Positions 24,613-35,690 are shown, counted from the stretch's first letter. The stretch: 54,585 bases of DNA from Flavobacteriia bacterium (GCA_947490145.1 CANLGD010000013.1:1-54585), one strand, 5' to 3'. The notes: generated by a model from the letters alone, not told the origin. Made by a program: numbers and translations.

Positions 24613-26664
24613 ATGAAATTTGAATATCCGCAGTTTTTTTATGCCTTTTTTTTATTGATTATTCCAATAATTATTCATCTTTTCAATTTTAGAAAATATA
24701 AAACACTTCATTTTTCAAGTTTATCATTCATAAAACAAATAAATGAAGAAACTAAATCAACTCAAAAATTAAAACATCTTCTGGTTTTATTTGCAAGAAT
24801 TCTAGCTACAGCATCCTTAATTTTTGCCTTTGCACAGCCTTATCAACCTGTAAATAATAATGTAAATGGAGGCTATCCTTTTATGGCAATTTATCTAGAT
24901 AATTCATTTTCTATGTCGATGAAAGGCTCAGAAGGTGAATTGCTTTCAATGGCAAAAGAAAAAGCAAGAAAAATAATTGAAAAATCTTCAGCTGAAACTC
25001 GTTTCATGTTATTGACTAATAATTTCGAAGGATATGAACAACGTTTAACTACAAAAAATGAGGCGTTAGAAAGAATTGACAAAATTGAACTTTCACCTTT
25101 AACCAGGAATTTAGACGATGTAATTACTTGGATTAAAGATGGAATTTCAGAAGATATTATTCAACAAAAAAGTCTCAGTTCAAAACAAGTTATTCTATTA
25201 AGTGATTTTCAAGAAAAAACCTCTCGCTTTGAAAAAATACAAGAAGACAAAGATATTTTTTTCTATCCAATTCAACTTTTAGCCCAAAACATATCAAATG
25301 TTTCAGTGGATTCAATATGGTTTTCAGATCCAAATTTTAAAATTGGAATTAACAATGAATTAAATATTAAAATTCACAATTACAGCGATTTAGACCTTAT
25401 AAATTCAGAACTTCAATTAGAAGTAAATGAAACAAAAAGAAATGTTTTTGTTGATTTAAAAGCAAATAAATCACAAACTATTAAAATAAATTATTCTGAT
25501 TTAAAGGCTGGGATAAAAAAAGGTTTAGTTAGAATTAATGACCGTCAAATGCACTTTGATGATGATTATTTTTTCTCCTATGCTGTAAAAGAAAACTCTA
25601 ATGTTTTGATTGTTGATGGAGAAAATTCAATGCCAAACGTATCTATAGTTTATGGATTAGATAATTATTATAAAACGAGTTCAATCAAGCAAAACTCCTT
25701 TACAGCAAATGTTTTGGATCAAAAAGATTTGCTAATAATGAATGGTTGGAATAATATTTCTTCAGCTGCACAGGAATTAATAGCAGCATTTTGTCAAGAA
25801 GGGGGAACAATCGCCTTTTTTCCAGGAGAAAAATTGGATTTACAATCTATAAATGGTTTTCTTTCAAAAATTAATGCTCCAAAATTTGAAGGAATGCTTA
25901 ATTCTGGAACGAAAATTAAGACAATAAATTATCAAGATCCTTTTTTTGACGGAATGTTTGAGAAGAAACCAGATAATTTAAATCTACCATCCCAATCCAA
26001 AGCTTATCGTTTATCAAGTAGAAATGCTTTTGAACTTATAGAAATGCAAAATGGATCCCCGCTTTTCATTCGATCAATGTCTAAAAATTCAGCCTATGTT
26101 TTTGCTAGTTCCTTAACAGAATCTTTCGGAAATTTCACCTCAAATGCACTTTTTTCATCTATTTTATTGCGTATTGCAGAATCAAGTCAGCGTCGTTATC
26201 CCATTTCATTGACAATTGGAGCTGATGTTAAATTTCCAATATTTTCTGTTCCACAGATAGAAGAACCACTAAAAATTAAATCATTAATAAAAGGTGAAGA
26301 AAAGTTTGAATTTATTCCCCAACTTGAAAAAAATAATGATTTAACTGAGATTTCGATTTCAAGAAATTCAATAAATTCTGATCTAAATTCCGGATTTTAC
26401 GAAATTTTTAAAGGAAAAACCATTGGTTTTATAGCTTTAAACTTCGACAGATTAGAATCAAATGTCAAAATTTTGACTAAAAATGAAATAGAATCTAACT
26501 TCACTCAAAAAGGAATCAAAAATGTCAGTTTTTCAAGTCTATCAAATGAAAGTGAAGGTGCATTAATTAAAATTGAGAAGCCAAAAGAATATTGGCGCAT
26601 ATTTTTAGTGATGGCAATTCTATTTCTATTTTTAGAAATGTCACTCCTAAAATGGCTTAAATAA
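24613..26664 (+). CDS. BatA domain-containing membrane protein
   Basis: A 683-residue protein with the N-terminal aerotolerance-regulator domain (PF07584 type): [20 protein letters not shown], then the [18 protein letters not shown] turn and a second helix at about residues 57-75. A von Willebrand A-like domain follows with DNSFSMS (metal-site DxSxS, from D96). The middle is a large periplasmic beta-rich region. A last helix at about 660-680 ends in WLK. Proteins of this kind are common in Bacteroidota; precise function is unknown. It is followed closely by the dihydroorotase-like gene, an arrangement I have seen in related genomes. A long leader with two hairpins precedes it. Confidence 0.83.
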   Translation: MKFEYPQFFYAFFLLIIPIIIHLFNFRKYKTLHFSSLSFIKQINEETKSTQKLKHLLVLFARILATASLIFAFAQPYQPVNNNVNGGYPFMAIYLDNSFSMSMKGSEGELLSMAKEKARKIIEKSSAETRFMLLTNNFEGYEQRLTTKNEALERIDKIELSPLTRNLDDVITWIKDGISEDIIQQKSLSSKQVILLSDFQEKTSRFEKIQEDKDIFFYPIQLLAQNISNVSVDSIWFSDPNFKIGINNELNIKIHNYSDLDLINSELQLEVNETKRNVFVDLKANKSQTIKINYSDLKAGIKKGLVRINDRQMHFDDDYFFSYAVKENSNVLIVDGENSMPNVSIVYGLDNYYKTSSIKQNSFTANVLDQKDLLIMNGWNNISSAAQELIAAFCQEGGTIAFFPGEKLDLQSINGFLSKINAPKFEGMLNSGTKIKTINYQDPFFDGMFEKKPDNLNLPSQSKAYRLSSRNAFELIEMQNGSPLFIRSMSKNSAYVFASSLTESFGNFTSNALFSSILLRIAESSQRRYPISLTIGADVKFPIFSVPQIEEPLKIKSLIKGEEKFEFIPQLEKNNDLTEISISRNSINSDLNSGFYEIFKGKTIGFIALNFDRLESNVKILTKNEIESNFTQKGIKNVSFSSLSNESEGALIKIEKPKEYWRIFLVMAILFLFLEMSLLKWLK

Positions 26665-26699
26665 AATGTTTCTTTGTCAATTTGTGTTTAAATAAAAAA

Positions 26700-27962
26700 A
26701 TGAAAATTCTAATAAAATCTGCAAAAGTAAGCGATTCATCTTCCTCTTGGAATTCTAAAACAGTTGACTTATTAATTGAAAATGGAACAATTACAAATAT
26801 CTCTGCTAACATTGAGGTAGAAAAAGATATAATTGTCATTACCGACGAAAGCTTAACTGTCTCAACAGGTTGGGTGGATTTAAAAGCAAATTTTTGTGAC
26901 CCAGGATTTGAACATAAAGAAACCATTGAATCAGGACTGCAGGCAGCAGCATTCGGAGGATTTACTCATGTTGCAATTGTTCCATCGACAAATCCAGTTA
27001 TTGACGGAAAATCACAAATTGAATATCTGCTAAGAAAATCAGAAAATCAAGTCACAAACTTGCATGTTATTGGAGCAATTACAGAAAAATTGAAAGGGGA
27101 AAATTTAGCTGAATTATACGATATGAATCAAGCTGGAGCAGTATTTTTCTCTGATGATGAGCATGTTCTGTCTGCTGGATTAGTATATAGAGCTTTACTT
27201 TACACAAAAAACTTCAATGGAAAAATCTGTTTGTTTTCTAGAGATAATTCAATGGCAAATGGGGGAATGGTAAACGAAGGTGAAGCCTCTATAAAAACAG
27301 GTTTAAAAGCCGACCCAAATGTAGCAGAAACAATCCATGTACAAAGAAATTTAAGCCTGCTTGAATATACAAGTGGAAATTTGCACCTTACTGGGATATC
27401 ATGCGAAGAATCAATTGATTTAATTAAAAAAGCAAAAGAAAAAGGTTTAAATGTTACCGCGGATGTGCATTTGGAAAATCTTTTGTTTACTGAAAAAAAT
27501 GTTTTAGATTTCGATCAAAATTACAAAACATTACCTGTGTTAAGAAAAGAAAGTGACAGATTGGCCTTGATTAAAGCCATAAAAAGTGGAATTATAGATT
27601 CAATTGTTACCAACCACCGTCCGCATGACACAGAAGAAAAAGAATTGGAATTTGACAACGCTTCATTTGGAAATTTGAACTTGCAAACCGCCTTTGTTTC
27701 ATTGTTTGAACAAAACGAGTTAAAATTGGACGAATTAATTGAAATTTTTTCAAAAAAAAATAGAGAAATTATAAATTTAATAATTAATTCAATTGAAATT
27801 GGTCAAAAAGCTGATTTAACAGTATTTAGCTCAACAAAAAAATGGAAATTTGAATCTGAATTAGTCTTTTCAAAGACCAAAAATACGCCTTTCTTAGATA
27901 GAGAATTTACAGGAAAAGTTGTTTGTATAATAAATAATGGTAAATTAGCAATTGTTGATTAA
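26700..27962 (+). CDS. dihydroorotase-like protein with altered metal ligands
   Basis: Amidohydrolase-superfamily protein of the dihydroorotase family, 420 residues. The family signature around the first metal ligands, DxHxHxRxPG, reads D60-L-K62-A-N64-F-C66-D-P-G here, so both histidines and the substrate arginine are replaced. Later, TDHAPH reads TNHRPH (N305), losing the catalytic aspartate. [11 protein letters not shown] and [11 protein letters not shown] are otherwise typical. This variant, with RANFCDPG-like sequence, is usual for Bacteroidota and is annotated as dihydroorotase. It may be a non-catalytic partner, like the inactive DHOase subunits that pair with aspartate carbamoyltransferase. 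I start at the ATG at 26700 ([10 protein letters not shown]); upstream codons are not family-like. Confidence 0.8.
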   Translation: MKILIKSAKVSDSSSSWNSKTVDLLIENGTITNISANIEVEKDIIVITDESLTVSTGWVDLKANFCDPGFEHKETIESGLQAAAFGGFTHVAIVPSTNPVIDGKSQIEYLLRKSENQVTNLHVIGAITEKLKGENLAELYDMNQAGAVFFSDDEHVLSAGLVYRALLYTKNFNGKICLFSRDNSMANGGMVNEGEASIKTGLKADPNVAETIHVQRNLSLLEYTSGNLHLTGISCEESIDLIKKAKEKGLNVTADVHLENLLFTEKNVLDFDQNYKTLPVLRKESDRLALIKAIKSGIIDSIVTNHRPHDTEEKELEFDNASFGNLNLQTAFVSLFEQNELKLDELIEIFSKKNREIINLIINSIEIGQKADLTVFSSTKKWKFESELVFSKTKNTPFLDREFTGKVVCIINNGKLAIVD

Positions 27963-28005
27963 AAAATAAACAAAAAAATAAATATAGCAAATAGTATTAA
28001 TACCT

Positions 28006-28584
28006 ATGACAACTAAAAAATCCTTTTTAAAACAATTTTGGCAAGAGAAAAAAATGGTTGGAGCTATGAGTCCAAGTTCAAAATTTTTAGCTCATAAAAT
28101 GTTAAAAAATATTGATTTCAAAAAAGCAAAATTAATTGTTGAATTGGGTCCAGGTAACGGTGTGTTTACAAAAAAAATACTCGAAAAATTAAATCCTGAT
28201 GGAAAATTAATAGTTTTTGAATTAAATGATGATTTTTACAAATCACTTAAAAGTGAGATACAAGACAAGCGCATGATTTTAATTCATGATAGTGCAGAAA
28301 AAATTGCTGAATATGTTAAAAAGGAAGGTTTTGTGTTTGCTGACTATGTTATTTCCTCCTTGCCATTGGCAAATTTCCCGAAAAAATTGCAAGAAACAAT
28401 TTTAAAAGAATCTCATGATATTTTAAAAAATCAAGGAAAATATATTCAGTTTCAATACTCTTTGCTTTCAAAGAAAAATTTAGAGGCTCAATTTAATTCA
28501 ATCGATGTTTCTTTCACGCCGTTAAATTTTCCTCCTGCTTTTGTTTATACTTGTGTAAAGGAAAAAATAGGAATAGTTCAATAA
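28006..28584 (+). CDS. class I SAM-dependent methyltransferase (phospholipid N-methyltransferase-like)
   Basis: A 192-residue methyltransferase. Motif I is VELGPGNGVFT (about residues 45-55), with FELNDDF as the acidic motif II and ADYVISSLPLANFP near residue 116 as motif IV. The N-terminal FWQEKKMVGAMSPSSKFLA is typical of the PmtA-like and rRNA-adenine-methyltransferase-like group that acts on phosphatidylethanolamine. That substrate is inferred from resemblance. It is 43 bp after the dihydroorotase-like gene and ends in a 7-bp convergent overlap with the minus-strand VWA-like gene. Confidence 0.75.
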   Translation: MTTKKSFLKQFWQEKKMVGAMSPSSKFLAHKMLKNIDFKKAKLIVELGPGNGVFTKKILEKLNPDGKLIVFELNDDFYKSLKSEIQDKRMILIHDSAEKIAEYVKKEGFVFADYVISSLPLANFPKKLQETILKESHDILKNQGKYIQFQYSLLSKKNLEAQFNSIDVSFTPLNFPPAFVYTCVKEKIGIVQ

Positions 28585-30659
28585 AACCCATTCCATCTTT
28601 TCAGAAACCATTCTAAACCAAGCAATATAATTAGAGTTAAAAGTATCCAAATGTAATCTAATAAATTGTCAAATGAACTCTCCTCAAAAGACAAAGAAGT
28701 TATATCCTCACGGCTCTGTAGCGTTTTGATCAATTTATTTGTTTCGTCCAATCTATAAAATTTACCATTAGAATTTTCAGAAATTTGTTTCAATAAATCA
28801 TGATTTGCTCGTGTATCTAATTTTTCAATTTCAATATTTTCAACCACAAAATTCCCTAATTTAAAATATTTTTTACCTGCATGATTTGTAAATGCATTCC
28901 ATTTGTATGTGCCAGCTTTTAATTTCCCTAGAGGTAAAAGATATAAATTACCATTGACTCCAAAATCTAAAACAGATTTTTTACCCTTTTGGTCAATTAA
29001 ATTGAAATTGATTTTTGGTTTTGTAATCAATTCCATTGCATCATTATAAAATTCAGCTTTTATCAAAATCTCGTCGCTAATGTTAAATCGCTTTGGTAAA
29101 GTGATTCTCAAATTTGATGAGTTTTCTTTTTGCACCAAAAACTGATTTATCTTTTGAAAAAATTCGTTAAACAAAGAGTGATTTTTAAATTTTAAGTAGG
29201 AGGAAAGTTTCCATCTCCAAATCCCTTCACCTAAAAATACACCATATTTTCTTTTGTCCATAGATCCAAAAAAAAGTAATGCATCTTTTTTATTTATGTT
29301 AGCTAATTTTTGATTTAAAAAAAGTTTATTTTGATTAGCTAATTTTGACGAACCATAACGAACAATTACTGGCGGAAATTTTGGCAATTCAGTTTTGAGT
29401 TCATTACTAACTTCGAATAAATCAAATCCCTCACTGAAATTGGCTTGAACTTCATCTGTTTGACTTGTAGAATTAAAACTTAGTCCAATGTTTAGCTTTT
29501 GCGCTATGTTGGAATTTGTATTTGTACCTACAAAATACAATACTGGAATTTTCGATGATAATATTACCTGATTAATATTTTCATTAAAACTAATTCCCGG
29601 TTCGTGCCAAATAATTAAATCAGTATTTTTTAAATTTTTATCCCATTTTTCAATTGTTTGAATATCTATTTTTACATTTTCATCTTGTTCTAAAACCGAC
29701 TTAATTGCTGATAAATCTGGATGTGGTGCACCACTTAATAATAAAATTTTATTTCTTGAATCAAGGACTTCAACATAAAAACTTCGTTTGTTGTTTTTTA
29801 AAGTATACTCTCCATCAATAGCCTTTACTTCAGCGGTGTATTGTTGAAATCCTACTGTATTAGCTTCTAATTCAAAGAGAATTTGTTTTGAGTCGTAAAC
29901 TCCATCTGTATAGGTTATTTTCTGAGAAGCAACAATTTTTCCATTTGTTGAAATGGAAACTGTCACTGTTTTTTTACCGATTTTAAAGGCGTCAACATCT
30001 ACTTCAACAGGGAATTTGTTTTTCAAAAATGCAATTTCATTGCTAATAACATCTTTTAAAATTTGATCTTTTTTAGGTATTGTATCGCCAATTCCCAAAG
30101 TGAAAATAGGAGTGAGAGGAATCTTTGAAGCAGCATAAACAGGATTTTGTCCTTCATTATAATTTCCGTCTGAAAGTAATATAATCCCTCCAATATTTCT
30201 GTTGTAATAAGAAGAAAATATATCTTCAAATGCTGAAGACAAATTCGATTTTGAATCTTTTAAATCAATTTTTGAATTTTTTCTAAATGAATTACCTAAG
30301 AGATAAGTCACTTTTTCATAAGAATTATCAAATTTCTCATCAATTGACTTTGTAAAAAAATTTATTTTATTTAGGACTTTAGTACTATCCTTATAATTTT
30401 TTAATGAAGCAGAATTATCGATAATAGTTATTAAAATCGGTTTTTCCTCCCTTATTTTTACGAATTCAAAAAGTATTCCTAGAAGTAAGAACCCCAAAAT
30501 ACTTAAAATCGAAAATCTACTCACATAAATTATAACACGCTGGAATTTAGGTATTTCATTCAATTTTGAATCTTTTTTATAAAAAAACCAAGTAAAAAAT
30601 CCAGATAGAATTATTATTGGTATTACATAAAAAAAAGATATTTCTGAAATAAAGTTCAT
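28578..30659 (-). CDS. VWA-like membrane protein
   Basis: A 693-residue membrane protein with two N-terminal helices (about residues 8-26 and 45-66), a von Willebrand A-like domain beginning with IIDNSAS (DxSxS, near residue 80) and containing GGIILLSDGNYNEG. A long beta-rich middle region follows, and a final helix near residues 665-685 ends in WFLKRWNGFY. The architecture echoes the BatA protein encoded at 24613-26664, though overall sequence similarity appears low. Function unknown; related proteins occur throughout the phylum. Its 3' end overlaps the convergent methyltransferase gene by 7 bp. Confidence 0.75.
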   Translation of the reverse strand: MNFISEISFFYVIPIIILSGFFTWFFYKKDSKLNEIPKFQRVIIYVSRFSILSILGFLLLGILFEFVKIREEKPILITIIDNSASLKNYKDSTKVLNKINFFTKSIDEKFDNSYEKVTYLLGNSFRKNSKIDLKDSKSNLSSAFEDIFSSYYNRNIGGIILLSDGNYNEGQNPVYAASKIPLTPIFTLGIGDTIPKKDQILKDVISNEIAFLKNKFPVEVDVDAFKIGKKTVTVSISTNGKIVASQKITYTDGVYDSKQILFELEANTVGFQQYTAEVKAIDGEYTLKNNKRSFYVEVLDSRNKILLLSGAPHPDLSAIKSVLEQDENVKIDIQTIEKWDKNLKNTDLIIWHEPGISFNENINQVILSSKIPVLYFVGTNTNSNIAQKLNIGLSFNSTSQTDEVQANFSEGFDLFEVSNELKTELPKFPPVIVRYGSSKLANQNKLFLNQKLANINKKDALLFFGSMDKRKYGVFLGEGIWRWKLSSYLKFKNHSLFNEFFQKINQFLVQKENSSNLRITLPKRFNISDEILIKAEFYNDAMELITKPKINFNLIDQKGKKSVLDFGVNGNLYLLPLGKLKAGTYKWNAFTNHAGKKYFKLGNFVVENIEIEKLDTRANHDLLKQISENSNGKFYRLDETNKLIKTLQSREDITSLSFEESSFDNLLDYIWILLTLIILLGLEWFLKRWNGFY

Positions 30660-30761
30660 TATATAAAAGTAAAAAATGCATCAAACTTTAAACTATCAAG
30701 GTAAATAATTCGATGGCTTTAAAAGTTTATCAATATTTACCAGAGTGTAATTCTAAGTAGT

Positions 30762-31337
30762 TTATTTACCTCTTGAAGTACTTGTTTTTACAGTTGCAAC
30801 TTTCTTAGAAGCCGTTGTTTTTGGTGTCACTTTTGCAGACACGGTTGGCTTAGATTTTGAAGCAGAAGATGTTGCTTTTTTATCTTTTTTGGAAGACTTT
30901 TCTTCAATCTTTGTTACTTCATTTTCAGCTGAATCAATTATTTCTTCCTTTTCAGCAAGTTTTAATTCACCTGATTTATGCAATAAATTATACCATTGAA
31001 AAATTTTCTTAACATCAGAAATGTAAACGCGCTCTTGGTCGTAATTTGGCAAAATTTCAAGAATATAACTCTCTAATTTTTTCTTATCATCTTTGTGAGA
31101 AATCGTGGCAGCTCCGTTTTCTTTATCATAAATTGCTTTCATGATAACTTTTAATGAAACATCTTCATCAGTTGTATAAATACTAATGTCGTCAAGTGCA
31201 GAAATTCTATCTGAAGAATAGGCTGGTGATCGCTTTTTATCTTCTAATGATTCTACAATTATGTTGTTTTTACCTTGTGCAACAACTTTAAATAATCCTG
31301 GTTTTCCAGCAATTGAAATTATACCCGCTAAATTCAT
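30762..31337 (-). CDS. DUF5606 protein
   Basis: A 191-residue cytosolic protein. Residues 1-130 match DUF5606: it opens with MNLAGIISIAGKPGLFKVV and has KVIMKAIYDKENG and YISDVKKIFQWYNLL. The C-terminal 60 residues are a low-complexity Lys/Ala/Ser/Thr tail, probably disordered and strongly basic. In many Flavobacteriales this gene sits with def, ruvX and mazG; none of those is here. It lies 48 bp after the T9SS protease gene and 102 bp before the VWA-like gene on the same strand. Function unknown; the basic tail could bind nucleic acid, which is a guess. Confidence 0.85.
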   Translation of the reverse strand: MNLAGIISIAGKPGLFKVVAQGKNNIIVESLEDKKRSPAYSSDRISALDDISIYTTDEDVSLKVIMKAIYDKENGAATISHKDDKKKLESYILEILPNYDQERVYISDVKKIFQWYNLLHKSGELKLAEKEEIIDSAENEVTKIEEKSSKKDKKATSSASKSKPTVSAKVTPKTTASKKVATVKTSTSRGK

Positions 31338-31385
31338 TCTATTTTTTTACTTGATGTCAAAACTAATAATAATTTTTGTTTAAAT

Positions 31386-33974
31386 TTATATTCGTACAAT
31401 TTTTGTGAATAAAATATGATTTTCCAAAATTATTTTAACAAAATACACTCCTTTTCTAAGCTCAGAAATATCAATCTTATTTGTATTCGTAACTATTTCT
31501 TGTACTTTTTTTCCGTTTATATCCTCCAAAATAACTTTTTCAATATTTGACAAATTTAAAATTTCAAAACTATTTTCAGTAGGATTAGGAAAAATTGAAA
31601 TTTGATTGGTTTTTTCAAAAATCCCAGCGTTCTGCTGATAAATATTTGAAATAGAAGTACAGCCATTCGGTCCAGCTGTTGCTACATAATATTGACCTGA
31701 AGGATTAATATTTCCAGTTAATGTTTGAAAAGTTTGACCTAAAAGTAAGTTGTTATTCATGTACCATTGATAGTTCGGCGCTACTGATGAAGTTAAAACA
31801 GTTCCAATTAAACCAACTATGGGTGTGCTTGGAACAATTCCTTGTATAATTGTAATCTGACTTTTCTCTTTACAAGACAAATCTGAATAGGTATAGGCAG
31901 TATAGATTAATGCTGTATCAATTGTTAAGGTTAGCGAATTAATTTCGTTGTTATTAAAATTCCAAATAACGGAATCAATATTCGATGTCGATATTATGCT
32001 TAAGTCATCATTTTCAATGCAAAAAAGGTCATTTCCATTGATTTGAGTGTTATAATTTTTAGCCAATAATGTGTTTAATGCGTTCACTTTACCGTTTCCA
32101 TAACCAATATTTGGCAGCGAACCAGTATAGGCATCATCGATTCCAGAAGCAATTAAATCAGCTTTAAAATCGGCATACGTAGCTTTACTGCATTTTTCCA
32201 AGTAAAGTGCAGCAATACCTGCTATTGTAGGTGAAGCCATCGATGTACCTCCATTTCCGTTGTGAAAACCTCCAGCATCAATTTTATTATTGTTGGCAGG
32301 ATTAGCTAAATACCAGAGGGGAGATGCTGTTAATGAAACATCTCCTGGTGCACAAATGTCAGGTTTGATTAAATTTAATCTTGATGGACCTTTACTGGAA
32401 TTCATACTCAATTTACCAGATGTGCCTGTTGCGGCGCTATACATTACACCGTTTTTATTTAAAAAGCTTTGTCTATTATGAAAATTTCCAACTGTAATTA
32501 CTTTCTCTGAACAGGCCCAAGAAGAAACAATTGATTGCATCGTATCTGGCGAATTATAATGTATAATCTCAGGTAAAATGTTACTGGAGGGAATTGAAGA
32601 AAAAATATTATTTAGACCAAATGCTGTTCCACTCCAAATGTCATATTTTCCTGAACCAGTTGTCTTGAATGAATATAAATAAGAAGTAGAATCAACTTTT
32701 GAGAAATATGCTTCCAATCTGTATGCACTTCCTTGTTGTGAAGGATAAATTTCAATCGTTGCAATAACGACATTGTTTGAATTTCTCAAGGTATCAAAAA
32801 TAACTCCTCCGATTGTGCTCATTGCGTTTCTATATTGCGTAGATGCTCTTTTTGAAAAACTTCCTGAAGGTAAATTAGCACCAAAAGCATAGGTGACATT
32901 TTGCATATCTGTTTGGTTTGCCCATAAATCATAATATATAGTGTTGGCCCCAAAAGCACCGGATGGATTATTTTCAAACCAGGTAAAACTTGTGTCAGCA
33001 TCAACTACGGATCCAACATGATATTTACCAAGAGCTCCAGAATTTCCAGCCGCACAAACAACTATTCTACCAGCTTTTGATTCTACCATTGTTTCAATAG
33101 CATCGGCAGCTGGATCGTTCCCATCATGTGAGCCAAAATAATCACCCAAACTTAAATTTATTACGCAAGGCATACCCAAAGCATCAGCTTTTTTGAAAAT
33201 ATAGTCACAGGCATCAGCGACAGTTAAAGTCCAATTTGCAAGTCCAAAATCTGTTTTTACAAAAATAACTTTTGAATCTGGTGCCATTCCCTTATTTAGA
33301 CCATTTGCTAAACCATTACCAACTGCTATTCCAGTTACATTTGTGCCGTGGAAACCTTCTCCTCCCAAAGTTGGAAAAATTGGTGATGCACTGTTGTATG
33401 TACTAATGTGAAGATTAATATCACTGCTATCATACTCCAAGCCATAATCATAAGGATGAGGAATATTCAAATTTGAAGCAGAGTCTAAACTTTGATCCCA
33501 TAGATACAAAAAACGTGTTTTTCCATTGGCATCTACAAAATCAGGATGTTTAAAATCAATTCCATCATCTACAATTCCAACAATTACATTTTTTGCTGTG
33601 TAAGGCATTGACAGTCCGTTAGTTCCATCATGTACTTCATTAACAAATGATTTCATTCTTGTTGAATCATTCATCAAAGTAGGGTGCGAATTTTCCCAAT
33701 AAAAATCAAAGATTAACTTTTTATCCACTAATGCCTGAATTTTTTCAGGAGTTGCTGTTACATAAATATAATCTCTAGTAACAGATTTTGCAACAATATT
33801 ATTTGCAAATAAAGCATCAAATGTCTTCTGACCATTATTAACAATTGCAAAAGGCATTTTTCCTTTTGGCTTTTCATTCAATACCTTTTTAAACCCAAAT
33901 TTTACTACTTGAGAATTAAAATTATTGTTAAGTGTAAAACCTAAAATTGCAAGGGTTATAAAAAATAGTTTCAT
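31386..33974 (-). CDS. S8 (subtilisin-like) serine protease with T9SS C-terminal sorting domain
   Basis: Secreted subtilase. Counting from the alternative Met at 33998 (870 residues), the triad is D144 in GIVDDGIDF, H217 in GFHGTNVTG and S586 in GGTSMASPT. A domain of about 180 residues lies between His and Ser. The C-terminal 80 residues (ISIFPNPTENSFEI onward, ending in FTKIVRI) are a type A T9SS sorting domain, directing export across the outer membrane and cell-surface attachment. Before it is an Ig-like segment. I prefer the start at 33974 because MKLFFITLAILGF gives a clean signal peptide; the Met at 33998 adds eight residues. It is divergent from another S8 protease, 132 bp away. Confidence 0.9.
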   Translation of the reverse strand: MKLFFITLAILGFTLNNNFNSQVVKFGFKKVLNEKPKGKMPFAIVNNGQKTFDALFANNIVAKSVTRDYIYVTATPEKIQALVDKKLIFDFYWENSHPTLMNDSTRMKSFVNEVHDGTNGLSMPYTAKNVIVGIVDDGIDFKHPDFVDANGKTRFLYLWDQSLDSASNLNIPHPYDYGLEYDSSDINLHISTYNSASPIFPTLGGEGFHGTNVTGIAVGNGLANGLNKGMAPDSKVIFVKTDFGLANWTLTVADACDYIFKKADALGMPCVINLSLGDYFGSHDGNDPAADAIETMVESKAGRIVVCAAGNSGALGKYHVGSVVDADTSFTWFENNPSGAFGANTIYYDLWANQTDMQNVTYAFGANLPSGSFSKRASTQYRNAMSTIGGVIFDTLRNSNNVVIATIEIYPSQQGSAYRLEAYFSKVDSTSYLYSFKTTGSGKYDIWSGTAFGLNNIFSSIPSSNILPEIIHYNSPDTMQSIVSSWACSEKVITVGNFHNRQSFLNKNGVMYSAATGTSGKLSMNSSKGPSRLNLIKPDICAPGDVSLTASPLWYLANPANNNKIDAGGFHNGNGGTSMASPTIAGIAALYLEKCSKATYADFKADLIASGIDDAYTGSLPNIGYGNGKVNALNTLLAKNYNTQINGNDLFCIENDDLSIISTSNIDSVIWNFNNNEINSLTLTIDTALIYTAYTYSDLSCKEKSQITIIQGIVPSTPIVGLIGTVLTSSVAPNYQWYMNNNLLLGQTFQTLTGNINPSGQYYVATAGPNGCTSISNIYQQNAGIFEKTNQISIFPNPTENSFEILNLSNIEKVILEDINGKKVQEIVTNTNKIDISELRKGVYFVKIILENHILFTKIVRI

Positions 33975-34106
33975 CCGTTTAGAATTTAGTTTGACCACTC
34001 AACATAAATATTTGTCTAAAAATAAAAAAAAAAAACAAAAGTCGAAAAAAATAATGATATTTGTTTTTTAATATAACGTCTGAAATTATAAAAAGTAAAT
34101 ATAAAT

Positions 34107-35690
34107 ATGAAAAAAAATGTAATAAAATTGTCATTTTCTTTTTTAGCACTAAGTTATTTTTCACTTACTTTTGGTCAAGTTGATAAAAGTGTGTTAAATT
34201 GGTACAATGGAAAAGGTGCTGGAATGCAAACCGAAAAAGCGTATAAAAAACTAAAGAATAAACCTACAACTACTGTTATCGTTGCAGTTATTGATTCTGG
34301 AATTGATATTGAACACCAAGATTTAGAAGGTAAAATTTGGGTTAATGCGAAAGAAATTCCAGGAAATGGTATCGATGATGACAAGAATGGATACATAGAT
34401 GACATCCATGGATGGAACTTTTTAGGAAACCCGAGTGGTCAAAATCAAAATGATGCTTGTTTAGAGAAAACACGTATTTATAAAAAATTAAGAAATAAAT
34501 ACGATGATATTGAAGCTAGTGAGGTAAAATCAACAGATATTGCTGAGTATGAACTTTTCATAAAAGTCAAAAAAGAGGTTCGTGAAGAAAAAGATCAATA
34601 TGATCAAATTTTGCAACAAATGGATCAACTTCCAATGATTCTATCCGTAATTCCAGGAATGGTTGAAACTGTTATTGGCAAAAAAGAATACACCTTGAAA
34701 GATTTGGAAAATTGGAAACCATCTGATGAACAAAATATGCAAATCAAGCAAATGGCCATTGCAATGAAAACAGGGGAGTTGAGTTTAGATGTCATCAATG
34801 AGCAAAAGGCTCAATTGCAAAGCATGCTTGAGTATAATTTAAATGTTGAATTTAATGACCGTGAATTTATTGGGGATGACCCTTACGATTTTAATGATAC
34901 TAAATACGGAAATAACGACGTAGAAGGTCCAGATGCACTTCATGGTACGCATGTTGGTGGAATTATTGGTGCAATCAGAGGAAATAATTTAGGAGGTGAC
35001 GGTGTTGCAACTGATATTAAATTGATGTCTTTAAGAGCAGTTCCAAATGGTGATGAGCAAGATAAAGATATTGCTTTGGCAATTCGATATGCAGTTGATA
35101 ATGGTGCCATGATAATAAATATGTCTTTCGGAAAAGGATATTCTCCAAATCAAAAAGAAGTTTATGAAGCTTTTCAATATGCTGATTCTAAAGGAGTTTT
35201 ATTAGTTCATGCAGCTGGAAATGACGCTGCGAATGTTGATATAAACGATAATTACCCAACTTCAATGTATTCTTTTCAAACTGAAAAGTTAGACCACTTT
35301 TTAACCATTGGTGCCTCAACGCGTTTTCCAAAAGAAAAATTAGCAGCTGACTTTTCAAATTATGGTCAAACAAAAGTTGATGTTTTTGCACCAGGTCATG
35401 ATATTTATAATTCTGTGCCCCAAAGTGAATACAAAAAATTAAATGGAACTTCAATGGCTGCTCCAATGGTTGCAGGTGTTGCTGCTATGTTGAAATCTTA
35501 TTTCCCTAAATTATCAATGTTAGAGATTAAAGAAATTATGTTAAAAACAGCAACTTCTTATAAGGGTTCTAAACAAATTCTCCCAGGGTCTTCTGATTTA
35601 ACTGATTTTGCTAAATTGAGTGTAACAGGTTCTGTAATTAATGTATACGCAGCTGTTAAATCTTGTATGACATTGGAGGCAAGTAAATAA
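34107..35690 (+). CDS. S8 (subtilisin-like) serine protease without sorting domain
   Basis: A 527-residue exported subtilase. The signal peptide ends near residue 23 (SLTFGQ). The triad is D63 in VIDSGID, H279 in LHGTHVGG and S449 in NGTSMAAP. The Asp-His interval is about 215 residues, far longer than in ordinary subtilisins, because of a charged, mostly helical insertion (about residues 110-260: KKVREEKDQYDQ, GELSLDVINEQKAQ). There is no T9SS domain at the C-terminus, so it is probably periplasmic. It runs divergently from the T9SS subtilase. The pepD gene follows after 33 bp and may share its transcript. Confidence 0.9.
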   Translation: MKKNVIKLSFSFLALSYFSLTFGQVDKSVLNWYNGKGAGMQTEKAYKKLKNKPTTTVIVAVIDSGIDIEHQDLEGKIWVNAKEIPGNGIDDDKNGYIDDIHGWNFLGNPSGQNQNDACLEKTRIYKKLRNKYDDIEASEVKSTDIAEYELFIKVKKEVREEKDQYDQILQQMDQLPMILSVIPGMVETVIGKKEYTLKDLENWKPSDEQNMQIKQMAIAMKTGELSLDVINEQKAQLQSMLEYNLNVEFNDREFIGDDPYDFNDTKYGNNDVEGPDALHGTHVGGIIGAIRGNNLGGDGVATDIKLMSLRAVPNGDEQDKDIALAIRYAVDNGAMIINMSFGKGYSPNQKEVYEAFQYADSKGVLLVHAAGNDAANVDINDNYPTSMYSFQTEKLDHFLTIGASTRFPKEKLAADFSNYGQTKVDVFAPGHDIYNSVPQSEYKKLNGTSMAAPMVAGVAAMLKSYFPKLSMLEIKEIMLKTATSYKGSKQILPGSSDLTDFAKLSVTGSVINVYAAVKSCMTLEASK

